NCBI GenBank assembly: GCA_017694845.1
Contig: JADIMI010000014.1
Location: 24,324 to 88,323 of the forward strand
Reading direction: 5' to 3'
From: Candidatus Cryptobacteroides intestinavium
Lineage (GTDB): Bacteria > Bacteroidota > Bacteroidia > Bacteroidales > UBA932
Length of the DNA: 64,000 nucleotides
Positions 55,758-64,000 of this stretch are shown here, in pieces (position 1 is the first letter of the stretch; each line of letters starts with the position of its first letter). The notes beneath the pieces are model-generated. The model was not told where the DNA came from and made no database searches. It saw only the letters and a list, made by a program, of their open reading frames with translations. The position numbers and the translations under genes were made by a program.

Positions 55758-55835
55758 TCCGGGGACCGTGCATATAAAGCAAGCATTGAAATGATTATAG
55801 TCAAGGCTGTCCGGACATACCGGACGGCCTTTTTT
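55736..55835 (+). promoter_or_regulatory. Transcription attenuator (leader hairpin, antiterminator, terminator)
   Basis: Three competing helices can be drawn. Segments 1:2: CTATTCTC (55736-55743) with GGGTATAG (55750-55757), one mismatch and one G-U. Segments 2:3 (antiterminator): GGTATAGTCCGG (55751-55762) with CCGGACATACC (55811-55821), 11 pairs and one bulged A. Segments 3:4 (terminator): GGCTGTCCGG (55805-55814) with CCGGACGGCC (55820-55829), then six T. Segment 2 includes the leader stop codon. A ribosome stalled at codons 11-13 covers segment 1, frees 2 for 3 and allows read-through; one that reaches the stop blocks 2 and lets the terminator form. Confidence 0.8.
55805..55835 (+). terminator. 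Attenuator terminator upstream of pheA
   Basis: GGCTGTCCGG and CCGGACGGCC form ten pairs (one G-U) around a 5-nt loop and are followed by TTTTTT. The T run ends one base before the in-frame ATG at 55837. Confidence 0.88.
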
Positions 55836-55845
55836 AATGATTCTT

Positions 55846-56682
55846 ATGGGACAGGAAAAGAGAGTTGCAATCCAGGGTTACAGCGGCTGTTTTCACGAGC
55901 AGGCTGCAAGACAGTTCTATGCCAGGTCAGGGTTGACGCCTGAAATCATCGAGTGCGCGACCTTTGATGATCTGTATCAGAGTATGGCGGAAGGCCGGGC
56001 GGATGCCGCGGTCATGGCGATCGAGAACACGGTGTCGGGAGGACTTCTTCCGAATTTCGAGCTTCTGAGGAAGTACAGGGTCAAGATCAAGGGAGAGATC
56101 TTCCTGAGGATAGAACAGAATCTCATGGCCCTTCCGGGGCAGACAATAGACGATATAAAGGAAGTGAGGACGCACTATATGGCCATCAACCAGACAAGGC
56201 CGTTTTTCAGCAGATATCCGTCCATAAGGCTGGTGGAGTCGGAAGATACAGCCAAAAGCGCGGCGGATGTCGCCAGGGAAGGGCTGAAGGGAGTAGGGGC
56301 GGTGGCTTCATCCCTGGCGGCGGAACTTTACGGACTTGAGATAATCGCCCCGGGGATCGAGACATACAAGCAGAACTTCACTCGTTTCCTGATACTGGAC
56401 GATGCCCTGAAGGTACCGCAGGAGGCGGTCAATAAAGTGTCTCTCTGTTTCACGCTGCCGCATACATCCGGCTCGCTTGCGCACGTCCTTACGATACTCT
56501 CCTTCTACGGGATGAACCTGACAAGGATACAGTCTCTTCCGATACCGGGCAGGGAATGGCAGTATTTCTTCTATGTGGACATCAAGTTTGAGAGCTATGT
56601 GAAATATCTCCAGGCCATTTCTGCGGTACGGCCTCTGATGGAGGATTTCGACACTCTCGGAGAGTATGTGGCGGCAGTCTGA
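55846..56682 (+). CDS. pheA: Prephenate dehydratase with ACT domain
   Basis: 278 residues from the Met at 55846 (MGQEKRVAIQGYSG); the ATG at 55837 abuts the terminator T run and is less likely. The dehydratase domain spans about 1-180 with AIENTVSGG and the catalytic-threonine motif NFTRFLIL. The ACT domain spans about 195-275. Its two Phe-binding motifs are altered: GALV appears as GSLA and ESRP as QSLP. There is no chorismate mutase domain here; that activity is fused to the DAHP synthase three genes on. It converts prephenate to phenylpyruvate. First structural gene behind the attenuator. Confidence 0.93.
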   Translation: MGQEKRVAIQGYSGCFHEQAARQFYARSGLTPEIIECATFDDLYQSMAEGRADAAVMAIENTVSGGLLPNFELLRKYRVKIKGEIFLRIEQNLMALPGQTIDDIKEVRTHYMAINQTRPFFSRYPSIRLVESEDTAKSAADVAREGLKGVGAVASSLAAELYGLEIIAPGIETYKQNFTRFLILDDALKVPQEAVNKVSLCFTLPHTSGSLAHVLTILSFYGMNLTRIQSLPIPGREWQYFFYVDIKFESYVKYLQAISAVRPLMEDFDTLGEYVAAV

Positions 56683-56721
56683 AGTGCAGACAATCTATAA
56701 ACGGTAAACAGATACGCAAAG

Positions 56722-57972
56722 ATGATAGTTTCTCCAGCGGAAAGGACACGGAGTGTCCGTGAATATTATTTCTCAAGGAAGCTCAAGGAAGTGGCGGCTC
56801 TCGATGCAGCCAGAAAGGCCTCCGGAATGGAAGGCGTGATCAATCTCGGGATAGGGGCCCCGGACGGCATGCCTCCGGCGGATGCCATAAGGACCCTGAC
56901 GGACACGGCCGCTCTCCCCGGAGTCCACGCATATCAGAGCTATGTCGGCATACCGGAGCTCAGGAATGCATTCGCCCGCTGGTATTCGAGATATTATGGA
57001 GTGACCCTCGATCCCGGGACGGAGATACAGCCGCTTGTCGGATCCAAGGAGGGCATCCTTCTTGTTTCTCTGGCGTTTCTGGACAAAGGGGACAGGGTGC
57101 TGGTACCGGATCCGGGATATCCTACATACACATCCGCATCAAGGCTCGCAGAAGCGGAGATCGTTCCGTACAGCCTGAAGGAGGACAAAGGCTGGGAACC
57201 TGATTTCGAGGCGCTCGAGAAAACCGATCTCGACAGAGTGAAACTGATGTGGACGAATTATCCGAATATGCCTACCGGAGCGCCGGCATCCATGGATCTT
57301 TACAGGAAGCTGGTGGACTTCGGACGCAGGCACAAGATAATGGTCTGCAACGACAACCCGTACAGTTTCATTCTGAATGACAGCCCTCTGTCCATACTTG
57401 CAGTCCCCGGTGCGAAGGAATGCTGCCTGGAGCTCAACTCGTTGAGCAAGGCCCACAATATGTCCGGCTGGAGGGTCGGAATGGTGGCGGCATCGGCGGA
57501 TGTGATAGCGGAGATCCTGAAAGTGAAGAGCCAGATGGATTCCGGGATGTTCCGTCCTCTGCAGCTTGCAGCGGCTGCAGCCCTTGATCAGGGACCGGAA
57601 TGGTTTGCAGGTCTCAACGGGGAGTACAGAAAGCGGAGGAAGCTGGCGGGAAAGATATTTGATCTTATCGGGGCACGTTATGACGGCGGGTCTTCGGGGC
57701 TTTTCCTCTGGGGGAAAGTGTCGTATGACAGTCCGCTTGTATCGGGATGGAAAAGGATGGGCTGTCCGGGAAAGCCGGATGCAGGTGCCGAAGGTACGGG
57801 TACGGCAGGTGAGGCAGTGTCGGATGCCGCCCTGTATGGAGCCGGAGTGTTCATTACACCGGGGCTGATTTTCGGAAAGAACGGGGAGGATTATGTCCGT
57901 ATTTCGCTGTGTGCAAGGCCTGAAGTGCTGGAAGATGCCTGCAGCCGGCTCAGGGAGATGATGGATTTCTGA
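56722..57972 (+). CDS. Class I/II aminotransferase of the aromatic operon
   Basis: 416 residues, fold-type I PLP enzyme. Signatures: INLGIGAPDGMPP, HAYQSYVGIPELRNAFARWY, DPGYPTY, NYPNMPTG, and the PLP lysine in LELNSLSKAHNMSGWRVGM. The setting between prephenate dehydratase and dehydrogenase suggests transamination of phenylpyruvate and 4-hydroxyphenylpyruvate, or of prephenate. The family also includes aspartate and LL-diaminopimelate aminotransferases, so substrate is inferred from context only. A Gly/Ala-rich insertion (PDAGAEGTGTAGEAVS) lies near residues 352-368. Confidence 0.88.
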   Translation: MIVSPAERTRSVREYYFSRKLKEVAALDAARKASGMEGVINLGIGAPDGMPPADAIRTLTDTAALPGVHAYQSYVGIPELRNAFARWYSRYYGVTLDPGTEIQPLVGSKEGILLVSLAFLDKGDRVLVPDPGYPTYTSASRLAEAEIVPYSLKEDKGWEPDFEALEKTDLDRVKLMWTNYPNMPTGAPASMDLYRKLVDFGRRHKIMVCNDNPYSFILNDSPLSILAVPGAKECCLELNSLSKAHNMSGWRVGMVAASADVIAEILKVKSQMDSGMFRPLQLAAAAALDQGPEWFAGLNGEYRKRRKLAGKIFDLIGARYDGGSSGLFLWGKVSYDSPLVSGWKRMGCPGKPDAGAEGTGTAGEAVSDAALYGAGVFITPGLIFGKNGEDYVRISLCARPEVLEDACSRLREMMDF

Positions 57973-57990
57973 AACGGGCGCTGCAGGAAT

Positions 57991-58905
57991 ATGCTAGATG
58001 TCAATTGTGATAATAATATGAGTCGGAAGGATATGACGGTCGGTATTGTCGGTCTCGGACTGATAGGAGGGTCTATGGCGATCGATCTGAAACGGAGGGG
58101 GTTCGCCTCCCGGGTTCTCGGTGTGGAATCGGAGCCTGTCAATGCTGCGGCTGCAGAGAAGATAGGCCTGGTGGATGGAATTGTCTCTTTTGAAGAATGT
58201 GTCAGTGAGAGCGATGTTACGGTGCTTGCGGTGCCTGTCGGGACAGCGGTCAGAATGCTTCCTGAAATCCTCGATATGTTCTCCTCCCAAGGGATCGGGA
58301 ATGGGACACCGGACGGACAGAAAGTCGTGATAGATGTATGTTCCACCAAGGAGGCGCTTGTGAGGGCCGTGCATTACCATCCCCTGCGCAGCCGCTATGT
58401 CGCCACACATCCGATGGCGGGTACGGAATATTCCGGGCCGTGGGCGGCGATGCCGGGGCTTTTCGATGGCCGGGCATGCATCATCTGTGACAGCCATGAG
58501 TCGTCCCCATCTGCGGTGAGGACCGTGGAGCGCCTGTACGACACCTTGAATATGAGGCATATATATATGGATGCATCAAGCCACGATGTGCATACGGCGT
58601 ATGTCTCACACATATCCCACATCACATCTTTTGCCCTGGCTCTCACTGTTCTGGACAAGGAGAAGAACGAGAAGCACATATTCGACCTGGCTTCCGGAGG
58701 TTTCTCATCCACCGTGCGTCTGGCAAAGAGCAATGCAGATATGTGGGTGCCCATACTTTCCCAGAACAGGGACAATGTGCTGCAGGTCATTGATACATAT
58801 ATCGACAAAATGAAACAGTTCAGGGACGCCATAGCGGATGATGATGAGTCATCCGTAAGGTCTCTTATCGAGGATGCCAACAGAATCAAGCGCATAATCC
58901 GTTGA
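57991..58905 (+). CDS. tyrA: Prephenate dehydrogenase
   Basis: 304 residues. NAD-binding GLGLIGGS (about 21-28), catalytic-site region THPMAGTEYSGP, and the helical dimerisation domain with HDVHTAYVSHISHITSFAL. It oxidatively decarboxylates prephenate to 4-hydroxyphenylpyruvate for tyrosine. The Met at 57991 has an AGGA a few bases ahead; the one at 58018 would remove nine residues. No ACT domain, so feedback control, if any, is not of that kind. Confidence 0.92.
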   Translation: MLDVNCDNNMSRKDMTVGIVGLGLIGGSMAIDLKRRGFASRVLGVESEPVNAAAAEKIGLVDGIVSFEECVSESDVTVLAVPVGTAVRMLPEILDMFSSQGIGNGTPDGQKVVIDVCSTKEALVRAVHYHPLRSRYVATHPMAGTEYSGPWAAMPGLFDGRACIICDSHESSPSAVRTVERLYDTLNMRHIYMDASSHDVHTAYVSHISHITSFALALTVLDKEKNEKHIFDLASGGFSSTVRLAKSNADMWVPILSQNRDNVLQVIDTYIDKMKQFRDAIADDDESSVRSLIEDANRIKRIIR

Positions 58906-58939
58906 CTGATACAGAAACAACAGAAAACAAAATATAATT

Positions 58940-60037
58940 ATGGAAAAGAGATTGGATATAGCCCCGCTGTCGGAATGGGGAATGTTTACGGAGCCGAGGC
59001 CGTGCGTCATTGCCGGCCCGTGCAGTGCCGAGTCTGAAATCCAGATAATGGAGACGGCAAGGCAGCTCAGAAGTTTCGGGATCAATGTGTTCAGGGCAGG
59101 AATATGGAAACCCAGGACTCATCCGGGGTCATTCGAGGGAGTAGGGGCTCCGGGCCTGAAATGGATGCAGAGGGCGAAAAAGGAGCTCGGACTGAAGATA
59201 TCCACGGAAGTCGCCAGCGAGAAGCATGTCTTCGAATGCCTCAAATACGGGGTCGATCTTGTATGGATCGGTGCCAGGACTACGGCGAATCCTTTCCTTG
59301 TGCAGGAGATTGCGGATGCACTGAAAGATGTGGATATCCCTGTCCTGGTCAAGAATCCTGTCAATGCCGACATAGACCTCTGGATAGGGGCGCTTGAAAG
59401 GCTCAATGCAGCAGGTGTCCGCAAGCTCGGCGTGATACACAGAGGCTTCTCTACATTCTCGAAGATAAAATACCGTAATGAGCCAGGCTGGCAGATCGCG
59501 GTCGAACTCAGGAGCCGTTATCCCGAACTGCCGTTCTTCTGCGATCCGAGCCATATGGCAGGCAAGAGGGAATATATCCAGGAGATTTCCCAGCGTTCTC
59601 TGGATCTCGGTCTCGAAGGCCTGATGATAGAGAGCCATTGCGATCCGACGTGCGCCCTCAGCGATGCGAAGCAGCAGCTTACTCCGGATGACCTGAAGAA
59701 ACTGCTCGAGTCTCTCGTCGTGAGGGAGACGGATTCTGACAGCAAGAGCTACAAGGATAATATCGACCAGCTCAGATCTCAGATAGATGTGATTGATGAG
59801 AATCTCCTGAACCTGCTGGCATCGAGGATGAAGATAAGCAGGAAGATAGGGGAGTACAAGAAGGAGAACAACATAGCCATCCTGCAGACATCCCGCTGGG
59901 ATGCGATACTCGAGGATATGGTTAAGCGCGGCTCGGAGTGCGGACTTTCCGAGAAATTCGTGACGGCGGTATTCAACGCCATCCACGAAGCCTCCGTCCA
60001 GGTGCAGAACGATATTCTTGCAGGAACAGGGGAGTAG
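58940..60037 (+). CDS. Bifunctional DAHP synthase / chorismate mutase
   Basis: 365 residues. The N-terminal type I-beta DAHP synthase (about 1-260) shows CVIAGPCSAESE, FRAGIWKPRTHPGSFEG, KNPVNADIDLWIGALERL, HRGFSTF, CDPSHMAGKREYI and MIESHCDP. The C-terminal AroQ chorismate mutase (about 275-350) shows DNIDQLRSQIDVIDENLLNLLASRMKI. It makes the first shikimate-pathway intermediate and also converts chorismate to prephenate, supplying both neighbours. Such fusions are often feedback-controlled through the mutase domain. Last gene of the operon; a dispersed repeat follows. Confidence 0.94.
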   Translation: MEKRLDIAPLSEWGMFTEPRPCVIAGPCSAESEIQIMETARQLRSFGINVFRAGIWKPRTHPGSFEGVGAPGLKWMQRAKKELGLKISTEVASEKHVFECLKYGVDLVWIGARTTANPFLVQEIADALKDVDIPVLVKNPVNADIDLWIGALERLNAAGVRKLGVIHRGFSTFSKIKYRNEPGWQIAVELRSRYPELPFFCDPSHMAGKREYIQEISQRSLDLGLEGLMIESHCDPTCALSDAKQQLTPDDLKKLLESLVVRETDSDSKSYKDNIDQLRSQIDVIDENLLNLLASRMKISRKIGEYKKENNIAILQTSRWDAILEDMVKRGSECGLSEKFVTAVFNAIHEASVQVQNDILAGTGE

Positions 60038-60069
60038 CTGCGGAAGAATATGTCCCGTCCTTCTTCTCC

Positions 60070-60120
60070 AGATTCTTCGCTGCGCTCAGAATGGCAGTGA
60101 GTTGGGGTTCAGAATGACAG
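60070..60120 (-). repeat. Dispersed repeat copy with partial second copy
   Basis: A full inverse copy (AGATTCTTCGCTGCGCTC then AGAATGGCA) at 60070-60096 and a 13-bp fragment TTCAGAATGACAG at 60108-60120, in the convergent gap between the aromatic operon and lpxK. Confidence 0.8.
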
Positions 60121-60151
60121 TGGGGCTGACATATGCTTTTCCCGGAGATCC

Positions 60152-61219
60152 TCATCTGCCGCAGAGATGCCGGTCGAGGGCGGAGATGAATTTCTCCGCC
60201 TCTTCTTCCGAGAGGAAGTCCGCCCTTATGGGAAGCTTGAACATCCGTTCTTTCAGTGATGCCGGTATGTTCCGGCAGTCGGCTATCCTCTGGCTGTCCT
60301 TCTCTGTGGTGACTATTACGGCGGTAGGGTATTTCTCTGCCGCCTTTTCTATTTTCCTGATATCGGAAGCCGTGAATCTGTGATGGTCGCCGAACTTCAG
60401 ATGCCTGACAATCCTGTATGTGTCACCCAGATATCTGTACATCGGAGTGTCATTGGCAATGCCGCTGAACAGGATCAGTCTCTGTGAATGTACATATCTC
60501 TGGTCTCCCTCGGCGAATACCGGAGCGAGAGGCTCGTAGCTCGTCTTTGTAAAGAACAGATCCCCATTGAATCCCAGGTTCTCTGTGATCATTCCCTGTC
60601 TCCACTCATCCAGGTAGGCCGGGCATTTGGTCACTATGACGATATCCGCCTTCCTGATTCTCCGTGGAAGATCCCTCAGACGGCCCAGAGGAAGGAGATG
60701 GTCTTTGTAGACAGGCCTTCCGTAGTCCATAAGCACTATGTCTACATCCGCCTTGAGCCTCCTGTACTGGAAGGCATCATCCAGTATTATCAGATCCGCA
60801 TCCTGCCCTGACATCCGTGTCCCTCCGGCCTCGCTGCAGCCGGAAAGTATATTGCATCCTTCCACCCTGTCTTTGTCGACAGAGACTGTGACATCCGGAA
60901 ATTTCCTCTTGATCTGCAGCGGTTCGTCTCCGTACTGTACAGCCGACCCGTCCGCATTCACTTCAAGGAATCCCTTCGTCTTCCTGCCATATCCTCTGGA
61001 GAGCACGGCAATGTTTCTGCCGGACCAGGACGGATGGGCTTTCAGCCGTCTGATGAGCATTTCCGTGACGGGGGTCTTGCCTGTGCCGCCTACAGTGACA
61101 TTGCCTATGCTGATGGCAGGGACAGGACTCCTGTGCACCTTTTTCACACCTTTGTCATACAGAAGGTGGCGCAGACGGAGAGTCCAGTAGTATGGAGCGA
61201 GTATAATGCTGTCAATCAT
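60152..61219 (-). CDS. lpxK: Tetraacyldisaccharide 4'-kinase
   Basis: 355 residues. Inner-membrane kinase of lipid A synthesis. P-loop GNVTVGGTGKTP (residues 39-50, GGTGKT at 44-49), the LSRGYGRKTKG motif, GDEPLQI and the Walker-B-like LIILDDAFQYRRL. The N-terminal hydrophobic segment anchors it in the membrane. It lies 43 bp downstream of pfkA and is likely co-transcribed. Confidence 0.94.
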   Translation of the reverse strand: MIDSIILAPYYWTLRLRHLLYDKGVKKVHRSPVPAISIGNVTVGGTGKTPVTEMLIRRLKAHPSWSGRNIAVLSRGYGRKTKGFLEVNADGSAVQYGDEPLQIKRKFPDVTVSVDKDRVEGCNILSGCSEAGGTRMSGQDADLIILDDAFQYRRLKADVDIVLMDYGRPVYKDHLLPLGRLRDLPRRIRKADIVIVTKCPAYLDEWRQGMITENLGFNGDLFFTKTSYEPLAPVFAEGDQRYVHSQRLILFSGIANDTPMYRYLGDTYRIVRHLKFGDHHRFTASDIRKIEKAAEKYPTAVIVTTEKDSQRIADCRNIPASLKERMFKLPIRADFLSEEEAEKFISALDRHLCGR

Positions 61220-61262
61220 AGCTGTCAGCGGTCAGGGACTGTCCTCGGAGCCGGGGCGATTG

Positions 61263-62243
61263 TTATATTGAAAGGACGTTAAGCACGTTGATCAGTTCCT
61301 TGTCGATAGGCTTGTCTATCTTGATGGCCTTGCTGAACGGGACATATACTATCCTGTCGTTGGATATTCCGATCATCACGTTGCGCTGACCCTCGTTCAG
61401 GGCTTCGATGGCTGCCACTCCGAGCCTGCTGGCCAGGATCCTGTCCACTGCGCTCGGCTTGCCTCCTCTCTGGAGATGGCCGAGAATGGTGACACGTACA
61501 TCGTACTGCGGATATTCGTTGCGGACACGGTTGGCGTAGTACATCGCCCCTCCATCCTTCTTGCTTTCGGAGACGATCACGATACTGCTGTTCTTGCTCT
61601 TGCGGAATCCTCTGCTGATGAACTGTCCGAGCTGGTCGACATCCGTCTGGTCCTCCGGTATGATGGCCGCCTCCGCTCCGGCGGCGATTGCACTGTTCTG
61701 TGCGAGGAAGCCCGCATCGCGTCCCATTACCTCTACAAAGAAGATCCGGTCGTGGGATGTGGCAGTGTCACGGATCTTGTCCACGCATTCTACAATGGTG
61801 TTGAGTGCGGTGTCATATCCTATGGTGGAGTCCGTGCCGTAGAGGTCGTTGTCGATGGTTCCAGGCAGTCCGATACAAGGGACATCATGCTCCTGCGCGA
61901 AAATCTGGGCTCCGGCAAGCGAACCGTTGCCTCCTATGACAATGAGAGCATCGATATTGTTTGCCTTCATATTGTCATATGCCTTCTGACGTCCTTCGAC
62001 AGTCATGAAGTCATCCGATCTGGCTGTCTTGAGCACCGTGCCTCCTCTCTGGATGGTGTTGCTTACGCTTTCGGATGTGAAATCCTTTATCTCGTTGTTG
62101 ATCAGGCCCTCATATCCTCTGTATATGCCTTTGACCTTCCACCCGTTGAAGATGGCGGCCCTTGTCACGGCCCTGATGGCCGCATTCATTCCCGGAGCAT
62201 CCCCTCCGGATGTGAGAATCCCGATAGTAGAAATCTTTGCCAT
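61263..62243 (-). CDS. pfkA: 6-phosphofructokinase
   Basis: 326 residues. ATP-site [17 protein letters not shown] (GGD at 13-15), catalytic [14 protein letters not shown], and [12 protein letters not shown] and [15 protein letters not shown] of the fructose-6-phosphate site. The Gly after GGD and overall length fit ATP-dependent PfkA rather than pyrophosphate enzymes. Cytosolic glycolysis. Confidence 0.95.
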   Translation of the reverse strand: MAKISTIGILTSGGDAPGMNAAIRAVTRAAIFNGWKVKGIYRGYEGLINNEIKDFTSESVSNTIQRGGTVLKTARSDDFMTVEGRQKAYDNMKANNIDALIVIGGNGSLAGAQIFAQEHDVPCIGLPGTIDNDLYGTDSTIGYDTALNTIVECVDKIRDTATSHDRIFFVEVMGRDAGFLAQNSAIAAGAEAAIIPEDQTDVDQLGQFISRGFRKSKNSSIVIVSESKKDGGAMYYANRVRNEYPQYDVRVTILGHLQRGGKPSAVDRILASRLGVAAIEALNEGQRNVMIGISNDRIVYVPFSKAIKIDKPIDKELINVLNVLSI

Positions 62244-62312
62244 ATAACGAAATGCTGTAGTTACAAACCGTCTCTTTGTGTTCCCGGTAGCGGGAGAAAA
62301 GAAACAATTCTA

Positions 62313-62320
62313 CAAAAGTA
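62313..62320 (-). promoter_or_regulatory. -7 element for pfkA-lpxK
   Basis: TACTTTTG on the minus strand, about 70 bp upstream of the pfkA ATG. No clear -33. Confidence 0.5.
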
Positions 62321-62385
62321 ATGAAAAATCCTGTAATAATATCTGCCACGGCTGATAATTTCTCTGGTGGTCCGGGCATTTTTAT

Positions 62386-62393
62386 TACCTTTG
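62386..62393 (+). promoter_or_regulatory. -7 element for dus
   Basis: TACCTTTG, 55 bp before the dus start at 62449. An upstream in-frame ATG at 62401 would sit at the transcription start and is disfavoured. Confidence 0.55.
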
Positions 62394-62448
62394 CCGCCGT
62401 ATGCACGGTCCGTGCTGCAGAAGTGACGGAGAAAAGTCCGCTATAATT

Positions 62449-63480
62449 ATGAAGATAGGAAATATAGAGTTGAGGGAAAGGCCGCTGTTCCTGGCACCGA
62501 TGGAGGATGTGACAGATGCATCCTTCCGTTTCATCTGCAAGGAATACGGGGCGGATATGATGTACACTGAATTCATCAGCTCGGACGGTCTTATACGGGA
62601 TGCGAAGAAATCCTTGGCAAAGATGGTGACATACGGCTATGAAGCCCCTATAGGGATCCAGATCTACGGCAATATCCCCGAAGCGATGGTGGATGCCGCG
62701 AGGATGGCTGAGCGTGCGGCAGAGATTGCCGGAGGGCACGGGGCTGATCTCGTGGATATAAATTTCGGCTGCCCGGTGAACAAGATAGCCCGCAGGGGGG
62801 CCGGGAGCGGGATGATGCGTGAGCCGGACAAGATGGTGGAGATCACAAGGATGGTGGTCGATGCAGTGAAGCTGCCTGTCACTGTCAAGACAAGGCTCGG
62901 CTGGGATGAGAATTCAAAGATCATTGTCGAGCTTGCGGAGCGGCTCCAGGACGTCGGTATCAAGGCGCTTACAATACACGGCAGGACCAGAAGCCAGATG
63001 TATACCGGCCAGGCGGACTGGACGCTGATCGGTATGGTAAAGGATAATCCGAGGATGCATATACCGATAATAGGCAACGGGGACATTACGTCTCCGGAAA
63101 AGGCGAAAGAGGCTTTTGACCGTTACGGGGTGGATGGGATAATGATAGGACGCGCCACGTTCGGGCATCCGTGGATATTCCGGGAGACAAGGCATTATCT
63201 GGACACAGGTGAGCTGCTGCCTCCGATGAGTGTGCCGGACAGGGTCTCTCTGGCAAAAAGACATCTTGCGCGTTCTCTGGAGCTTAAAGGGGAGAAGGCC
63301 GGGATACTCGAGATGCGCCGCCACTTCAGCTGTTATTTCAAGGGACTTCCTGATTTCAAGGAGACCCGTCTGAAACTTGTCACTTTGACGGATCCTGCGG
63401 AGCTGTATTCGACCCTCGACTATATTGCTGACCGCTGGTCTGATACAGTGCCGGTCACATCAAATGTATACGGGGTCTGA
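62449..63480 (+). CDS. tRNA-dihydrouridine synthase
   Basis: 343 residues from MKIGNIELRERPLFLAPMEDVTDASFR. FMN TIM barrel with the catalytic cysteine in INFGCPVNKIARRGAGSGMM, KTRLGWDE, TIHGRTRSQMYTGQADW and PIIGNGDITSPEKA. It reduces specific uridines in tRNA loops; which position cannot be told, though the general likeness is to DusB. Single gene; about 125 bp without features follow. Confidence 0.92.
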   Translation: MKIGNIELRERPLFLAPMEDVTDASFRFICKEYGADMMYTEFISSDGLIRDAKKSLAKMVTYGYEAPIGIQIYGNIPEAMVDAARMAERAAEIAGGHGADLVDINFGCPVNKIARRGAGSGMMREPDKMVEITRMVVDAVKLPVTVKTRLGWDENSKIIVELAERLQDVGIKALTIHGRTRSQMYTGQADWTLIGMVKDNPRMHIPIIGNGDITSPEKAKEAFDRYGVDGIMIGRATFGHPWIFRETRHYLDTGELLPPMSVPDRVSLAKRHLARSLELKGEKAGILEMRRHFSCYFKGLPDFKETRLKLVTLTDPAELYSTLDYIADRWSDTVPVTSNVYGV

Positions 63481-63605
63481 GTCTGCCGTCTCCGCTATGA
63501 ATGCTCATTGCAATTCTGATTTGAAATGAGCGATTTCGTGTTATTCTGCATTGTTTGTCTCATTCGTTCCGGCATACAGGCTGATAGCCGGATTTTCCGC
63601 ATCAT

Positions 63606-64000
63606 TCAAAGCAACGGTGTCATATATAAAGGCAGGTACACGATGCCATCTTCTGTTTTCACATCCTTGTCGTGAAGCACGTAGGGTGTGGATAACCGGG
63701 AGCCATACTTGGCGATGCACTTTCTTAATGAATTCAGCGTGTAGCGTTGTCCGGACTTCACTTCTATGGGTGAAATATTATGCCTGCTGGTCGTTACGGG
63801 TTTGGCTATCAGGAAATCAATCTCCATGCGGTCATCTGCCGATGTCCGTGAACTGTTGCTGAAGAAATAAAGTTTGTGTCCTGCCGCACGAAGCATCTGC
63901 GCTACGATGTTCTCCACCAGCATACCTTCGTTCACTTCCAGCTTGTCAAACATCAGCTTCCGATAAAGGTCTGCACTTACTATTCCCCGCTCGTCGAAAG
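63606..64000 (-). CDS. C-terminal part of a DUF4143 (AAA ATPase-associated) protein
   Basis: The frame is open to the right edge of the window, so the N-terminal part is missing. The visible 130 residues match the DUF4143 domain: GMLVENIVAQMLRAAGHKLYFFSNS, then DDRMEIDFLIAKP and ISPIEVKSGQRY, a restriction-endonuclease-like E-ID-x-EVKSG arrangement. Full-length relatives begin with an AAA ATPase domain and are common, variable accessory genes in Bacteroidota with no fixed function. An in-frame ATG at 63953 is internal. Confidence 0.85.
   Translation of the reverse strand, partial: FDERGIVSADLYRKLMFDKLEVNEGMLVENIVAQMLRAAGHKLYFFSNSSRTSADDRMEIDFLIAKPVTTSRHNISPIEVKSGQRYTLNSLRKCIAKYGSRLSTPYVLHDKDVKTEDGIVYLPLYMTPLL

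Overview
The window reads as a chromosome segment of a host-associated Bacteroidales-type Bacteroidota. The evidence is SusC/SusD pairs, GldH/GldL/GldM, RicT (PSP1), DUF3109, DUF4923, a DAHP synthase-chorismate mutase fusion, near-absence of Shine-Dalgarno sites, and repeated TAnnTTTG (-7) promoter elements of the Bacteroidota primary sigma factor. Genus cannot be resolved from the sequence. I saw no rRNA, tRNA, CRISPR array, complete insertion sequence or prophage.

Left end (1-6200): a SusD (cut by the window edge) and SusC pair on the minus strand, then an AqpZ-type aquaporin, a TauE/SafE permease and a DUF4923 protein. Region 6459-26550 is a divergent polysaccharide-utilisation locus that looks built for glycosaminoglycans (chondroitin/dermatan sulfate, hyaluronan). 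The minus-strand operon runs GH88 unsaturated glucuronyl hydrolase, PL8 ABC-type lyase, serine-type sulfatase, PL29-like lyase and a DUF4988/DUF4957 lipoprotein, and ends at a hairpin. The plus-strand arm has a second PL8 lyase, SusC, SusD and a third surface lipoprotein. The inferred flow is: surface binding and endo-cleavage, SusCD import, PL8 depolymerisation, desulfation, and GH88 hydrolysis of the unsaturated disaccharides. No regulator of the locus lies in the window.

Region 26581-36377 has a U32-family protein carrying an in-frame intrusion of a dispersed repeat, a TPR protein, an M16-fold protein without a zinc site, DUF3109, two membrane proteins of unknown function, HemW, and a 587-bp intergenic stretch with tandem repeats and a gene remnant. 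Region 36378-47157 has a secreted GH2 beta-galactosidase, MiaA, and a long plus-strand housekeeping run (Lgt, thioredoxin, a barrel protein, polyprenyl synthase, HolB, RicT, GldH, TrmB). Next come an M24 aminopeptidase P and, convergent to it, an OmpA-barrel/GldL/GldM operon with no GldK or GldN beside it. A stand-alone TrpB2 and a stand-alone SdhC follow, then pyrH-frr.

Region 55679-60037 is the most striking part. It is an aromatic amino acid operon (prephenate dehydratase, aminotransferase, prephenate dehydrogenase, DAHP synthase-chorismate mutase). It is preceded by a 20-codon leader peptide with five Phe and three Tyr codons, and by mutually exclusive terminator and antiterminator helices: a complete, readable attenuator. 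The window closes with lpxK, pfkA, a dihydrouridine synthase and the 3' part of a DUF4143 protein.
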